64,000 nucleotides of DNA from Aphelocoma coerulescens (lineage: Eukaryota; Chordata; Aves; Passeriformes; Corvidae): NCBI RefSeq assembly GCF_041296385.1, contig NC_091023.1:8618924-8682923 (forward strand), given 5' to 3'. Numbering within the stretch: position 1 is the stretch's first letter; each line of letters opens with the position of its first letter. The position numbers and the translations under genes are program-made. The notes under the pieces are model-generated. The model worked only from the letters and a program-made list of their open reading frames with translations. It was not told the origin of the DNA and did not search any database. Positions 34,433-48,514 of this stretch are shown here, one piece after another.

Positions 34433-35743
34433 AAACTATACTAGCTTGTGTAGCCAGATGGCAAATAAAATTTTAAGAAAGCAACTGAAATGCATTTATA
34501 ATCTCTAAATATATTGGGCTTGAGTTTTTTATCACTGTGGCTGGCAAAGCACTAACTCCTATAAATGTATGAAAGGTTGGGATATCCAGGAGGGTGAAGA
34601 ATTATCTACAGCGACTCCTAAAGTTATAACCAGCAAAAGCTGCATTAAATCAAGGTAAGAATACTTAGAAAAATAATGCCAAAAAGTGAAAGATTGCAGA
34701 CATCATTCTTAGTCACCATTTTTCTTTTCTTCTTCCTATGCCTTTGATCTAGAGAGAGGCAATAAAAGTAATATGAGCTATGAAAGGAAAATCATATAAA
34801 AGGGAGGCTTCAGAGGCCCATTAAACACAATCAGTTACAGGGAATGAAGGACAATACACGAGAAAAGAAAAAAAAATTCCCTTTTAATTTTTAATCATGA
34901 CTTTTTAAAATAATTTTAGGCTAGTTTCTTCGGAACAACTGTGGTTTCCTGGAATATGTTTGCCATTTATAGACCTTGCTATACATTCTATCTCAATGTA
35001 CTTTAATACTGCACAAAGACTTTTTCCAAGCAATTTCTAGCCCATCAACTACTTGTTCCAAACTAGTAATTACAAAAAGTCTTTTTGCATTGCTTTGCAT
35101 TGAACTTCTGACAGTGAAAGATAAAGAAGGAAGTACTTGACAATAGATCCTCAAACTATTGTTTTAAAGTGACCAGGCAGAGATGAATTTGCTTAACTGA
35201 CAGCACAAATAATCAAAGTAATGATTTATAGGAAAGGTGCTCTACAGATGGCAACCAACTTTCCCACTGGAGAAAAGCAAATATTTTCCATTAAAAAAAA
35301 AATAGAAGAAAATGTTTAATCCAACAGCCTCGACTATGTTCACTAACAAGACACCTTAAAATAGAGCATTCAAAGCAATCATTTATGTGCAATACTCCTA
35401 GCTTTAGGAAGTAATATAATCTGCAAATGTAAAGACATCTTTCTAATACCAGTATGTGTTCAAGAGACTGATATATTGGTCTAAAAAATATGATTTATCA
35501 TCACAATCATTCCCTTCCTATAAATGCTCAGTAGTACCACATGTATTGTTGAATATGGTTTCTGAAATTCCAGTACCTCTCTTGTAATTAGCAGTCTGTA
35601 ACAGCCACCTTTGTCCACATCCATAACAACTACATGAGAAAACATCCTTGGTGCAAGAGAATTTTGAAACTTATTTGAGAGGAATTAATAGAGGAGAAAA
35701 ACAGATATGGAGATTCTGATGTGGAACTGACCCTGCAGATCTG

Positions 35744-35776
35744 AAATAAAAAAAATAAAAAAAATAAAAAAAAAAG
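35744..35776. repeat. (A7-8 T)n simple repeat
   Basis: Three AAAAAAAT-like units followed by an A run. It is a short minisatellite-like slippage tract. Confidence 0.9.
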
Positions 35777-38700
35777 AGTTGCTGAGAGTCACCTTTCTCA
35801 TCTTCAAATGTTTTTATCCATTAGAAAAAATGTAATTTAAAAATAAATACAGGCACGCACATTGGTAATAAGCTGATCACTATAAGCACTTAATCTATAG
35901 GACAGAGTGTAAACATGCCTCCTGTTGAATTGCAGAGCTTCTCCTTAAAGAAAAAAATGTGGTGCGTGGACCTACCACTAAAATATTAATTTTCTTAAAC
36001 AGTAAAAGCACTAAGGTTTTACCCATTCATTTGCTCATTTTCATATGCTACATTTAATTACAATGGAACTTGAACCACTTATTAGTTTCTGTTGGATATG
36101 ACCAGTATGGGAATTCCCAAGAAGTGCCTGAATAAAAATATTCAGTTCAATATTCATGTTCAACAGAGTGCAAAGCACATCCACACATAGCTTCTCTTCC
36201 TTTGTGAGCTGTCACAACCGCTGTAGGAGAGTCTGTGGGAGCACTTCATCCACACATCAACAAAAAGAAACTGAAGTGGGAACTGCTGAAGTGAAATCAG
36301 GAGCTAAAAGCCACTTGTTGTTATTCCCTCCACTCTACAGTACAACACAATTATATCATAGACACAGTTAATTTCAGGCATCCCAGGTACAGAGTGGCTA
36401 TCAAATCACATTCACACCAAGTACTAAATTATACAAGGAGAAGCCTCGGCACTTTCAATGGCATCATTAGTTGGATAAATGCTGCTTAATACAAGCATTA
36501 CTATTCAAATCTCCCTATAATTCCTCAAATGAGAAGTGATCACTTCAGGTACTTACTTGAAGCAAAAGTTATTATGGTAGGCTGTTAGTATTGCTAACAC
36601 CATCACTGAATATATACATATCACTTAATCAAAAAAAAAGTATATGTACAGCACGAATCTGTCATTTATTTGTTCTAAGTGGTCTTTAAAATTCTCATTC
36701 AAAAGACAATTTCCAAACATTTGGATCTACCTTTGTGATAAATATTTTGAAAAGTGGAGATCTACATCTAGAACCTGAACTTTTATTTAGCGAACCTAAT
36801 GAGACTGTTGTCAAAAATGTTAATGGCAGAAGAATCTGCTTTTTATAATGCATTGTCACACAAGCATTCTTAAGGAAGGATTGTGTTCCTAGGGACTGAA
36901 ACTTCAGCTGCAGCAGCATACTGCTCATGTCTGAACTCTGAGATTGCTTCCCTATTCCTCCCCTGAGAGTTCCATGGATTTGGTTCAAGCACCATTGAAC
37001 GTGATGCCGTATTAATTGCCCTGGAGGGTAGCAAGGCCTTTGAACTGTGGCTGTGAGTGATATTTTGCTGTAAGACATGTGTCAGCACTTGCCTGGTTAA
37101 CTCTAGGGCTAGGTTGTACAGCATACTGGGACCAAGTATCTGGAAAACTACTTTGCATCCTGATCTTACATCTGTTTTCTATCATGCTGTGAGATTGACT
37201 GGCCATTCTATCAGAGAAGCATCATTCTGGAATAGACAGTCTAAGTAAAAATATTGTACTGTCAAAGAGTATTAAGGACATGCCATCATCTCTTGTAGTT
37301 CATAAAACCATCTGGCAGAAGGAGACTAAAGTAATATAGCAGTTGATGTGCTGTCCTTTCCCCTGTGAGAGGGACAGTCTGGGCCCAGCTTGGTCCAGGA
37401 GAAACTAAAGTTCAAACACTTCCACAATCCCACTTGTCCCTGTTTGTGGGTATAAATTTTCTGTCACACATATCCCGATCACACAATCATCCCTCACGTA
37501 ATCCATTACCATCAGCATGAGAACATCACCAAGAGGTCACAGCAGAGCTAGAGCAAGGCAGTCATGGACATGCTCAAAAGCAGGAATTGTAGGAGTATGA
37601 GGGATTTTCAACAAAGGAGAACCATTTTCATGGCTAGAGGCATGTATGGAGGATAGAGGGAGTTTAACTGGTTGGTTTAGCCAGGCTTCCACATTCAGTC
37701 AATTTCCACGTTCAGTGCCAAAATAATTTTTTCTATTTTCTCTACCTTTTCCTTCCTATTTTGCTCCATCTATGCTTTTCCTTATTGCTGGCCCCAGCCC
37801 CCCACCCCTTTCCCTTCACTTCCTGTCTGGTTTAGTCTATTAGTAATTCTCTGACAAAACAGGGGACTAAACTTGCCACTGTTATCAAACAAAACCTCTT
37901 TCTCTTTCCACAAAAGAACATAAGCTGTACCTTATTCTGATAATAATGTCTGCTAACAATAATGTTCAGTAGTAATAATTAAACTCTTTAGGAAGCTTAC
38001 CTGGCACTCAAGTGAAAAAAGTAACCATAAATTTACAAGATGTGATGAAAATGGCATAATGTACAAAGCTACATACTGACCTGTAAAAGAGAAATTTATT
38101 ATATTATTTCTTGCATAAAATAGTAAACCTACCCTAGTAATTTATTTGATATTCTAAAATATCAATTAAAAGAAAAAGTCATAGTACTTATACTAAATAT
38201 TAAAACATATGCTTTTTTCTTTTTTTTCTGTTACCTCTTTAACCCACCATAACAGAATATTTAGGAGAAAGAGATGTTGCTATCTGAAGCTGAAAATTTA
38301 ACAAGGATGTCAACTTATGATTAAAAAGAGAAATTTTTTTAAATGCAAGATGAAGTATTTCAGATTTCACAGTCTGATAGAGTGACAAAAAAAGTACAGA
38401 GTACAGCCACAGTCTTTTGATCTAGGAGAAAGAGTTGTCCTTCATGTTGCTGGTAATATGACCTAATGGCAGGATAAAATTGCTCAAACACCTGCAGCTT
38501 CAACCAGTGGAGAGATGTGTAACTTCTCAGGATTTTATTCACTATGAGGATGCAATTGTACTCCATGAAACAGTACAATAATTTGGGTACAATCTTCAGT
38601 GGAAGGAGAAAATATCTCAGACACTTATAGTTGATGATTAAAAAGGTAAATTATAATCCCTTCCTAAGTAAAATGTCTTAAAGCCAACACTCACCTACCT

Positions 38701-40194
38701 TGCTATGGCCCAGTGAAATTATTGAAGCTGATGGAGAAAACTCCTATTAAAGCCAATGTTGCAGCAGAAGAGGTAATAAACTCCTTAAGAGGCGCAAGGG
38801 GTTCGTAACACAGGACACTCAGTGCCATTGCACTTCCTCTCTTGATCCAGATCCCCAGCTGGTGAGGTATTATCATATATCACAACTCATCTGTTGACTT
38901 CCAGAGTCCATCTGTATGTGTAAGAAGTACTTTTTCATGTCCTAAGATGTTACCTTGTATTTAGTTTCAAAGGAAAAAGAGCCTCGCTAGAAGTCTCTAA
39001 ATCTGAACTGTCAAACAAGAAAGTTTCTGCACTAAGTAGGAGAATAGTTTGTAGGGATTTATCAAGATAGCCCATCAGATTGACACTTGACATGTAAATT
39101 GAACAGCAAATCTGACAGCTCAAATATTAGTGCATCCGCCTAGCTCTGTCTTACAGTTACTCCTGCAGTAGGCTTTTTGAAAGCACTCTTAGTATCCATT
39201 TCCAACCTGGCTGATTTTTAAGGCTAGCATCATATCAACTCAGTTTATTTAGAACTAGCTTTTTAAAGACAGCTCAGTCTGTGATTATTAATTACTGATT
39301 CAAGTGACAAGTCTTATTTGGTATTTGTATTCCTCATTAGCTTTTAATCAGATGAAAAAAAAAAATCCTCACCACACAGAATATATTTGATCATTTCAAT
39401 TGAAAGCACTATCATGCTTGTAGGCCAAAGGATTACACTGAACTATCCCTCTCTTGTGTTTGCTTGCTCTGCAGGACGTGTTTTCTCCCCACAATTACCT
39501 GATATCCAAAGGAGCAGCGAGTTAAGACTTCCAAGTCCAAGTGCAATACTTGCATCCATTCAAAAGAAACAGTTCTGCTGTACTGCAAACAACAGAAGGG
39601 GTCCTTGCAAAGCACTGAGGCTGTTTACACCTTTGTGTGCTGTAAGCTGGGGACTGCAAAAACAGAGATCCTGGCATCCTCCTGGGTGCTGAGAAGCTTC
39701 ACTTCTAGCTGGGATCTGCAAGAGCTCCTTGCAGGACCAGCTCTGCATTTTGCAGAGTAGATCAGAGGAGATGGGATTTCTGAGCTGCCCATGGTCTGGA
39801 TATCTCTGAGCTCTGTTTTTGTTTCAAGAGTCCTTTAAAATAGTCAGGATTAATGTTCTCTGGGAAGAATGGAAACAGCACTACTCTTAAATATCCCATG
39901 TAAATTATATGCCATAGCAAATTGTCGGCTGAGGGAAGATACAAAATGGAGCATATAAGTATTCTGCTGAATAGGAATGACTCTGGCCTTCTTTAAGAAT
40001 AGTATTTGTATTTATCATCTGACTGGACAGAAGAAATGTAACTACCACCTTCTTTCCCCAGAACAGGTCTTGAGTGCTGTCTTTAAAAACAATTTGACAC
40101 CTATCTCAGACTCATTCTTTCGTTTTTCAAATGCAATTTCATAGAATCATCATCCAGTAGTCATTCAAGAGATGCAATGATAAGTAAAAATAGC

Positions 40195-40266
40195 TCCCAC
40201 TAATCTCACTAATAACTCTAAAGTCTCTTCCAACCCAAGTTGTTCCTTTGATTCTATGATTCTAAT
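40195..40266 (+). mobile_element. CR1 LINE 3' terminus
   Basis: AAGTCTCTTCCAACCCAAGT near 40220-40240 and the tail TGATTCTATGATTCT at 40249-40263 are the signature of an avian CR1 3' end, GGTCCCTTCCAACCC followed by repeats of ATTCTATG. Only some 70 bp is recognisable. CATAGAATCA at 40140-40149, about 100 bp upstream, is the reverse complement of this tail. It may be a second, opposed CR1 end. Confidence 0.8.
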
Positions 40267-41918
40267 TGCATGAGACCTTTATTTTCAAGTTTCCTGTTTC
40301 TTTATTTATTTCAGTTCTCTGACTCATTTCATATCCAGGCCAGACATTATCATAAAAAATATATCGTCTTTGAGTTTAGAAATAATCTCCCTCCCCAGTC
40401 CTCCAGGTTATTTACCAAAGTACCCCAACTGTTCCTTAAGAGATCTTCCTATCTAAACCAAAGAAATGTAGATAGAAACAAGAAAATTAATTTCTTGCAA
40501 ATTCTATTTTGGTTTACCTTAAAATAACTGGAAGATACATGAAGAGATGATGCTCATGTAGAGAACAATATTTTAGGGGATCACTAAATCTTTTGGACAT
40601 AATCTAATGCCAGGAAACAGAACAACAGCAGAAAAAGATTTTAGGAATGCTGAAAAACCAACAGGCCACTGAAAACCTGCAGCCACAGAGCAAAGTCTGG
40701 CAGATCAGTGTGATCTAGCTCAGGCCAAGCACAAGTCCTCAGAAACAGTAATAGTGAGACACTAAATTTACTAACTTATTTGTGACCAAAAAATTAAGTC
40801 AATGGTATCGTAATTATGGCCACAAGCTCATCTGTTTCATGTATAAGAACCTCACCCATTCAATAAAAAAGATAGATTGCAACTATTAGCTAGCACTTTT
40901 CTCAGAGAGGGGAATATCATTTCCTCTTTTCCAGAATAAATATTGGTCATTCTAAAAATACAATTTAGATATTCACAAAATAAATGTAATTTTGATCTGC
41001 TGCAGATACAATCTCCCAGTTACAGCAAATGTTAGCTTCTGTCTTTTAGATCGAGCTTCTGATCTTCCTAAACTAAGATTTCAATGTAGTTGGACTCCAA
41101 ATATTATGTCACATCTGCTGCTTGCCTTCTCTCACACCTTAACCATGTTTCTATCCAGTCTGCTTACTCACCTGTTTTTTTTTACAGGAGCTTTCTTTTG
41201 CTGGTTGAGTAAATACAAGTATTTATCTGGCAGGGCCAAACTGGCTGTGAATTTTCATTCCAGTTAATTCCATTTAATCTCTCTTAAAGGAAGAAAGTTA
41301 GGTAGCAAACTTTACCTCTTACCTCTAAGGAAAACGTCGGGGGGGGGAAGTATCTCCACCTTTTCAGTTATGGTTGATTGAGTCCCCCTTCCCACCATGG
41401 TCATGGGGAAAGGCACTGCCTTCCTGTGTCTCCAGAACATACGGCCGACAGGAGGGCCATAACTGCTCATTGCAGACAGGCAGCAGGCACTGCCTAGAAG
41501 ACAGAGAAAGGAAAAGGTAGTAGCAGGAGCCCCAAATATCAGCCAGGGAAACAAAATATGGCAACCAAGTTGAAGGCCCTGGGATCATTATTTAGAAGAA
41601 CCCAATTTCTAAGGTAAGTATAAATATAAAATAATTAGCATGTTATAAAAACTGCTGGCAAGAATGAGGTACACTTTAAATTATTTGGCTGGATTAGCAG
41701 ATAGGGATAGAATGCTATTAATAAATATTTTTTTGTGATGATATGGTAAATTCTGATGACAGTGGCAAATATCCTTGAAAAATTACTCTTTTTGTTTCAA
41801 TATCAGTATTTGAAAGAGATGATCTGTGTTTTGCTACCTCCTGCCAGGCAGTCCAGCAAGGCCCAGGGAAATATTATAGGTCTCTTGCAAAAGTCAGACT
41901 ATTCCAGTTTGAAAGAGG

Positions 41919-41935
41919 AAAAAAAAAAAAAAAAA
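41919..41935. repeat. Poly(A) run (17 A)
   Basis: Seventeen A on the plus strand. No recognised element adjoins it. Confidence 0.9.
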
Positions 41936-44900
41936 CAACTTGAATTTCAGGGTTTACATTATTTTGTGTGTGTACTTCCAACCTATTGAGAAGTAGCACC
42001 AGATTCTGGGCTAAAGGTTCCCAACAACCTTCAGAAAGTGTCCTAATGAAAATATTTGAAGCCCATCCTACCTTAAAACTTGCCATCACTGAATGTCACA
42101 GAAAGGTAATCCCATACCCATTTATCTTATTTTGATATAAATCAAAATTTATAGTTTGAATATAAATACTTTAGGCAACTGGGACACTGAAGCAAATTTA
42201 ACTGATAGGACATTTCTCATGCTTTATACTGATCTTGTAGTGCCTGTGACTCAGAAGCATCAAATGACTGTTTTTCTATTCAATCAAGCACCATATCTTT
42301 TCCTGCTTGAGGTGGTACACAAGAGAGTTTAGGAACATTTCACAGGCACCCACTACTGTCTTCATCTCAACTATTATATATTCTGGTAGAAAGACAAGTA
42401 CTTCTTTTCACCACAATTTCTGCTTTTTAGCAGTCCTTTTAAAACAAGATAGTCAGGGATCTCGGGAAGAACCTGCAACTTTCAGATGATCCCAATCCAT
42501 TTTAGCATAATGCTCAAGCATGTACCTTAGGAGTCAGTCCTGAGGGTTTCTGTGCTTCCTTTGGGTACCAAGGCACAGCAGAAATCAAGGATGGATCTCC
42601 TCTGCCGCCAGGGCAATGTCTGTATGGGCCCTACAGATCCTGAGAATGTCTGAAGGAAACATCCCCTTTGCAAATGGATGAGCTCTGTAAGATGCACTCA
42701 TGCTGTAGCTGACTTTGAAATTCTCAGTGGGGGTTGGTAACTGCAGAAACACAAGAATTTATAAAGTCAAACTCATTTGCTGCTTATTATTCTCATTTTC
42801 AGAGGTTCAGTATAGCAATGCATTCACTTCAATACCGCACACCTGAAAAATAAACACAATAAAATGAACACAATCCTTCTAAAGTTGAAAATTATATTAC
42901 TTCATCCTTCTGTTCTTTTTGCTTTCAGCCTGAAGCAAATGCAAGAAAAAGACCATTTTCCCAAGCAGTAGCAGAAATTTCAGAGGGAAGTTGATTTCAC
43001 AGGGCTTCTAGAATGTATCTCACTGCCATTCTAAACTTCAAGATTTATGTGTATAAACTGTTTTAAAAGCTGATCCAGTCCCTCTCATAGAAGCAAGAAT
43101 ATTAGCTAATAGATTGGTCTGAGCTGGAGATACCTGTACATTCAATTTATAATTTGTAAAATCTTGTACCTATTCTTTGTATCCAAGGTATATTGATAAG
43201 TGAGCCCACTACAAATGCCCATTATTACAGCATATATAAACTGCCTCTACTTAAAGGGCAAGGGTTCACATTGCCTGACAAATTACTGCCTTACCAGTAG
43301 AAATCTCTATGAAACAAGGATTTTTACTGAATTCACCTTCAGGTGATGCAGGTTAAAGTAGGTCTACAGTGTATGCTGTGGGCAAATGCAAGCTTTGCCT
43401 CACCTGTGCTGCAAGGCAAAAGCCATAAATTAGCCACTGATTAGGTACAATTAGTAGAGCCTGACTGCTTTGCCTAATATATTAACTTATGTCTGGTCTA
43501 TTCCAAAATACAGGTACTTGGTCTGAAGCTGACTCATGTCCCACAGCACACAAACAGGGACAGAAAAAATGATGTGCTGTATATTTGAGATACATAAACA
43601 CCCTTAAAGGGCAGCTGTCTAACAAGCTGAAGAGACTACCAGAGTAGGAAACTTGATTGCAGTGCAAGAAAATAATGATGAAATTAATATCTGGGAAGAG
43701 GCTTTCTCATTTATCAATCAACATGTGTTGATATCAGATATGAAAATTTAACTAGTGATGACGAGACACTCAAAATGAGCGTTTCTTGAAAGGAATTAAA
43801 TCACAGGTTATCAAGATAATGAATTAGGACAAGTTTTACAGTCAACTCAATAACTTAGATACAAAACTCTTTACAGCAATGTCTTGGAAAAAATCTCTCA
43901 AACTTCCCTTATGCCGTATATTCCTGAGCTAACAGATACACAGTCAAATGTCTGGATCCAGGAATGAGATTGAGGCAAGTACAGAATTCATTTTGTGAGG
44001 ATCTAAGAGTAGAATTGGTACTTGAAATGGAAAGAGAAAATGTTTTTAAAACTATCTTTCTGAGTTTGGAGCACTGCTTATGAAAGTTGTGATGTCCTTC
44101 ACTTTGACTTTCTCTCTTACCAAAAGTACATTACTTATGATCAAATGTCAGATTGACATATCTGAGTTGTGCTGATCTGCCAATATTACCAGCTTTTCTG
44201 ATCTGATAAGATGTTCATTTCAAAAATACTTTACTTTATCAAAGAAAGATGAAGGTCTCCATGTCCTTTCACCATGTTATTTAACACTGAACATGCCCAT
44301 GAATTCTTCAATATTGCTTCACTCTAAAGGCTGCTTTGCTCTCACGATACAAAGATACCACATTTTTAAAATAGAGATGTTGCTTATTTGGTGATTTTTT
44401 ATTTTTAATAATTTCAACCTGGTTTTAAAATAAGAATGAAAATACCGGCTCACAGTAGTTCACTATGTTATTCCTCAAAACCTTTTCACATTGTATATAT
44501 TTGCCAGCCAACTAATGATAATCCTGATGAAAGAACTTGGCATCTTAAATTGTCAATCTACTAGCTAATATACTAAAATTAAATTTTGACTAGGTTCAAC
44601 TCACCAGTAAAAGGGTCACTCTGTTTTCCATCCAGTTTAAGCATACAGAAGAACATACTTTTTTCCCAGGGTAATATGATAAAGAAGCTCATCACAGAGA
44701 AGAGAGTCTAGAAGATTTATCTTAAAAAAAGAAAAAAAAAGGCATATCCTTGAAAAATATTAAATAAAACCTCTGGGAAATCTACATGCCTACACAGTGT
44801 GTGGTTTTGTTTCTCATAACTCAGAAGTAAAAGCCAGAGACAACAGAAAGATAAGTAATTTTAATAAAGACAGCTTTAGAAAGATCCCATTTCCTCAGCC

Positions 44901-46194
44901 TTGTTTGCAGCTGGTGCCCATCAGCAGAGCTCTATGGCAGCCAAAGGCAAGGAGTGTGCCAGCAGGAATCCAGCCCTAAACTCAACGGAGATGAGGTAGA
45001 ATGAACCTGAGATGTGTAACATGGAGCTGAGCTTGTTTTTAGTGGCCCCACCTGTCTTTCCTACCAGCTCTCTGTTCACCAAAACCTTTGAGAAAACTAC
45101 ATCTCTACTCAAGAAACTAAACCAGATTTGATTAAAACCAAACAGGAACTCTGGAGTTATTGCAGGGTCTTGTTTACTTAACTCTGCTCCAAGCCAGGCT
45201 TTGTTAGCAGCACTCACCCAGCCTTCCTGGTGAATGCAAACCGAGAGCTGCTCTTGACAGGCACCGGGTGAAACCTGATCACAACCTGCTTGTGTCCCAC
45301 CACATTCTGAATGCAACGTGGAATTTACAAGAGGCACATATAGAGTACAGACAAACTGTAAATAAACTGCTCTCTACCAGAAATTTCCACATCTCTAAGG
45401 TATGAGCAGCACCACGGCTCCTCTCTTAGCAGGAGGCAATCAACAGCCAGAGAGAAAATCCACAAAACATTTTAATCAATGGCATCAGGGCTAATCATTA
45501 CTGCTGACTGCTTACTTTAAGTTTCTAAAGACAGGTGATATAATTTTCTGGAAAAGGCTGAGGGTGCAGGTGTTCAGAAAATGTGAATACATTTTAAATA
45601 CATTCAAATATTCATAAATTTTAAATACGTAAATGCAGTCCAACAACATTACACTGCTAGGACATGAAGTGTATAATAAAGTATGACAAATACTTACAAT
45701 GAAAACTCCTTCAGTTAAGATACTTATTTTTTATCAGCTTCTCTATTTTCTGTAAGAGCATATTAATCCTTGATTAATTTCCTTTCAATCATACCAAGTA
45801 ATTACAACTTCCCTTTCAAAATTACTTTCCCATGACTATTTCAGTTGATTCAAGAAAAATTTTAGGTGTGCATTTTGGGGAAATATTTTGTGTTTCTGAT
45901 TATTCATAGCAATGAAAAAAATCCCCAAATATCAGGATTAAAAAAAACAACACCACACAAATTCCTTGTTCTACTGGCTCTAATACTCAGAATTATTTAC
46001 TATTGCAAAATATAGAACAGCAGCTTAAAAAGAAATTAATTTTTTTTATACCAAAGACATATTATGCCTTACTTTTTTTTCAAATTTCAGTGTTGCATTA
46101 AAAAGTTTAAAAGTGCTAAGGCTCTGCTGGCAGAAATCTTGTTATATTCCTTTCATATGTGAGGACTCATAACCAAAGGAGTGCTGCTTCACAT

Positions 46195-46345
46195 AAAGCA
46201 ATAAAATGTGAAGGACCTCATTCTAATATTAATTTGCCATTGTATCAAAAATTAATTACTATGTAATTAGAATGACAGAAAATGCAAATGGGATTTCTGA
46301 ACACTAGCAACAGCTGTCTGAAATGACATTTATTTGAAAATGCTG
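46195..46345. other. Possible conserved non-coding element (unproven)
   Basis: AAAATTAATTACTATGTAAT near 46248, TAATTAGAATGACA and ATGCAAATGG (a reverse octamer ATTTGCAT) cluster within 100 bp, followed by CAGCTGTC (an E-box). This is a plausible enhancer-like mix of homeodomain, POU and bHLH words. It is inferred from motif content only. Confidence 0.22.
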
Positions 46346-46869
46346 AAAAAACAGAAATGCTCCTTCACAAACTATGTGGCATTGAATTTGTCAGCTCTCT
46401 ATCAAAGCCTAGTGAAACCTCCGCTTCTTACATAGGACATAAAACAGATCAAATCATGAATATGCAGCCTGACTAACACAGCTCTTTGCCCCAACTCCTG
46501 CTAAGTAAGCAAGGACATGCAAGAATGCCAGCACTCATGACCCCCTCTGTGTTTGGAAATTATCAGAAATATCTTCCACAGGGAACCACAGAGCTAATGA
46601 AAACAAAAATGAATTGAACCTCAAGGATAATGATAGCTCAATGTCTAATTATCTGAGATGAATTTTTGATGACACCTCCTCCGGCCAGTTAGTTTGCCAG
46701 TCACCAAAGAGTGCTTTTGGCAAGGAGGGTTAAACAGAAGGCTGGAAAAATAACGAGAAAATAGGACTGCAAATGCCCCATTCTTAAGACACTTCTCTCT
46801 GTGGCAGAGGCAGGCTTTGTGGGAGAGAAGGGAATTAAGACAGGTTTAAACCAAGGTGAGAGAGAACAG

Positions 46870-47115
46870 GATCACCAGACTGGGAAGCCTCCCACAGCAT
46901 CCAGGGCGAAACACAGTCTGAGGTGAGAGCTGCAGCCTCTCCTCATGACCCAGAGCACAGGGCCACAGAGCTGCTGCTCCTGCTCTGCCCAAGGGCTGGG
47001 GACAATGCCCCAAGAGCCCACTGCTCCTGGGTACACCTTGACTGGGAACTGTGCTCCCGGCACGGCCTCAGGGCTCTGTCCATCACGGGATGTCCATCCC
47101 TGTCCCACTACCCAT
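46870..47115. other. GC-rich patch, no gene identified
   Basis: About 250 bp is clearly richer in G and C than the surrounding kilobases, with open frames on both strands (82 codons minus at 46872-47120, 64 codons plus at 46923-47117). The translations match no family I know. CpG is not frequent enough to call an island. It may be an unrecognised old repeat, an exon of a non-coding RNA, or a neutral GC excursion. Confidence 0.4.
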
Positions 47116-48514
47116 GACACTGCTCTCAGAAAAAGATAAAAGGAAATCGTCTTGGCTGCTGGTCAGCAATAAAATAAAAAGTAGTGGTAAAACAGTAGAA
47201 ACTAGACATATGAAAGACCTTGCACTTAGCACATATAAATCAGCATAGCTCCATTAAATTCGTCCTTAACAATCCCAAATGCCAGCGCTAACATCAGTCA
47301 GAATCTAACTTGTACTGCCCTCCCAGGCATTCAGGACACCATGTGGCAATAGCATTAGTTCACTTTTAGAAACATTCTCCTAGTGCTGGAGAAATAGCTG
47401 GAAAAAAGTGAAAAGGCAACTGCTGGAAAAGACTGATAGAACTTTCACTTACTTGGATTTAGAAACCTGACTGGTGTAGAACAGCTCTTGTGCTCTAAAG
47501 AACACACCTCTGCAAACCATTACACTTGTGTGGGAAGCTGGAAGAATGGGGAAAGACAGGCAAACAGGAAAAAAAACCCAGATATATTTTTCTTGACTTT
47601 TCTTCTTCCTTGTTGAATTTTACGAGTTTGCAACAAGCAAAGGCCGGGTTTTTGATCTAGAGCCAGATAGACAATCTTTTTAACCAGAGCCAGCATTCAC
47701 CATAATGAAAAAATATCCAGCAGAACCTTGTATCTTGTCATTTTCAATAATCCTACTGTATCCTACCAGGATTATTATTTCCTAGGCCATAGATTTGTTC
47801 TCACCCAGTAACCCACCACCTGCTGATTCCCACTATTTCTGAAGCCTGTCACAGACAGATTTAGTTACAATTTTATTTCCCTATTCCATGAAGCAGAAGT
47901 AGTATTTCCTACCTGCACAATGAATTTCTCATTCTTTCTGAGAAGCTACTGAGACATCTGGTAGCTCAGTGAGATGTGTATTTTAGACTTTTCATTAGCA
48001 GATGAAAGCAGTGCAGCAGAGGAGATGAATATAGGAGATAAAGCTGAGAACACACTAAAACAAGCCTAGAGAACATCTGAGTATAACCTGTTTCCCTGTG
48101 CTGGAGAACATAAACAAATCAGTTGTGTTAGATTTAGACTTGCTTGACTTCAAATGAATTTCTGCAATACCATCTTACTTATATTGACATTTCATAGTGT
48201 TTGAGATGCTATTCACATTTTGTGCACTAGACGTAACCAGAGAATTCACCTTCAATTCATGGAGCTGGTTATTCATTTGGGAAGCCAAGGTGAGCCAGGG
48301 TAGCCAGTGTCGCCTTAAGACCCTTAAAGCTTACTGAACAAGCACTGCAACACCAAAATAGCTCCAGAGACTGCCTCTTCTATTTGGAATTGGCTGAACT
48401 GACTGCAGCCACCACCTGTATCAGAAGAAATCAGTGTTGCTCTGTACTACGTATTTTTATCAGCCATCTTATGCCTCATAGGCTGGCCATGTATTTTGGC
48501 CCTATAATATCAAA

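Larger units (their letters stand above)
29291..40139. other. Gene-free unique sequence
   Basis: No gene recognised over 10.8 kb. Two adjacent unrecognised minus-strand open frames at 31744-32465 are listed separately. Simple repeats occur at 34391-34432 and 35744-35776. The segment 33010-33180 is a weak candidate conserved element. Other open frames (for example 36695-37078 minus and 39387-39692 plus) overlap frames on the opposite strand and show no domain. Confidence 0.55.
40267..48514. other. Gene-free unique sequence
   Basis: No gene recognised over 8.2 kb. It includes a run of nine G at 41339-41347, A17 at 41919-41935, a candidate conserved element near 46195-46345, and the GC-rich patch at 46870-47115. 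A 138-codon minus-strand open frame at 44921-45337 shows no domain. Confidence 0.55.

Noticed and set aside
44921..45337. 138-codon minus-strand open frame
   Set aside because: It has no recognisable domain, its N-terminal codons are not in a clear start context, and nothing around it suggests an exon.
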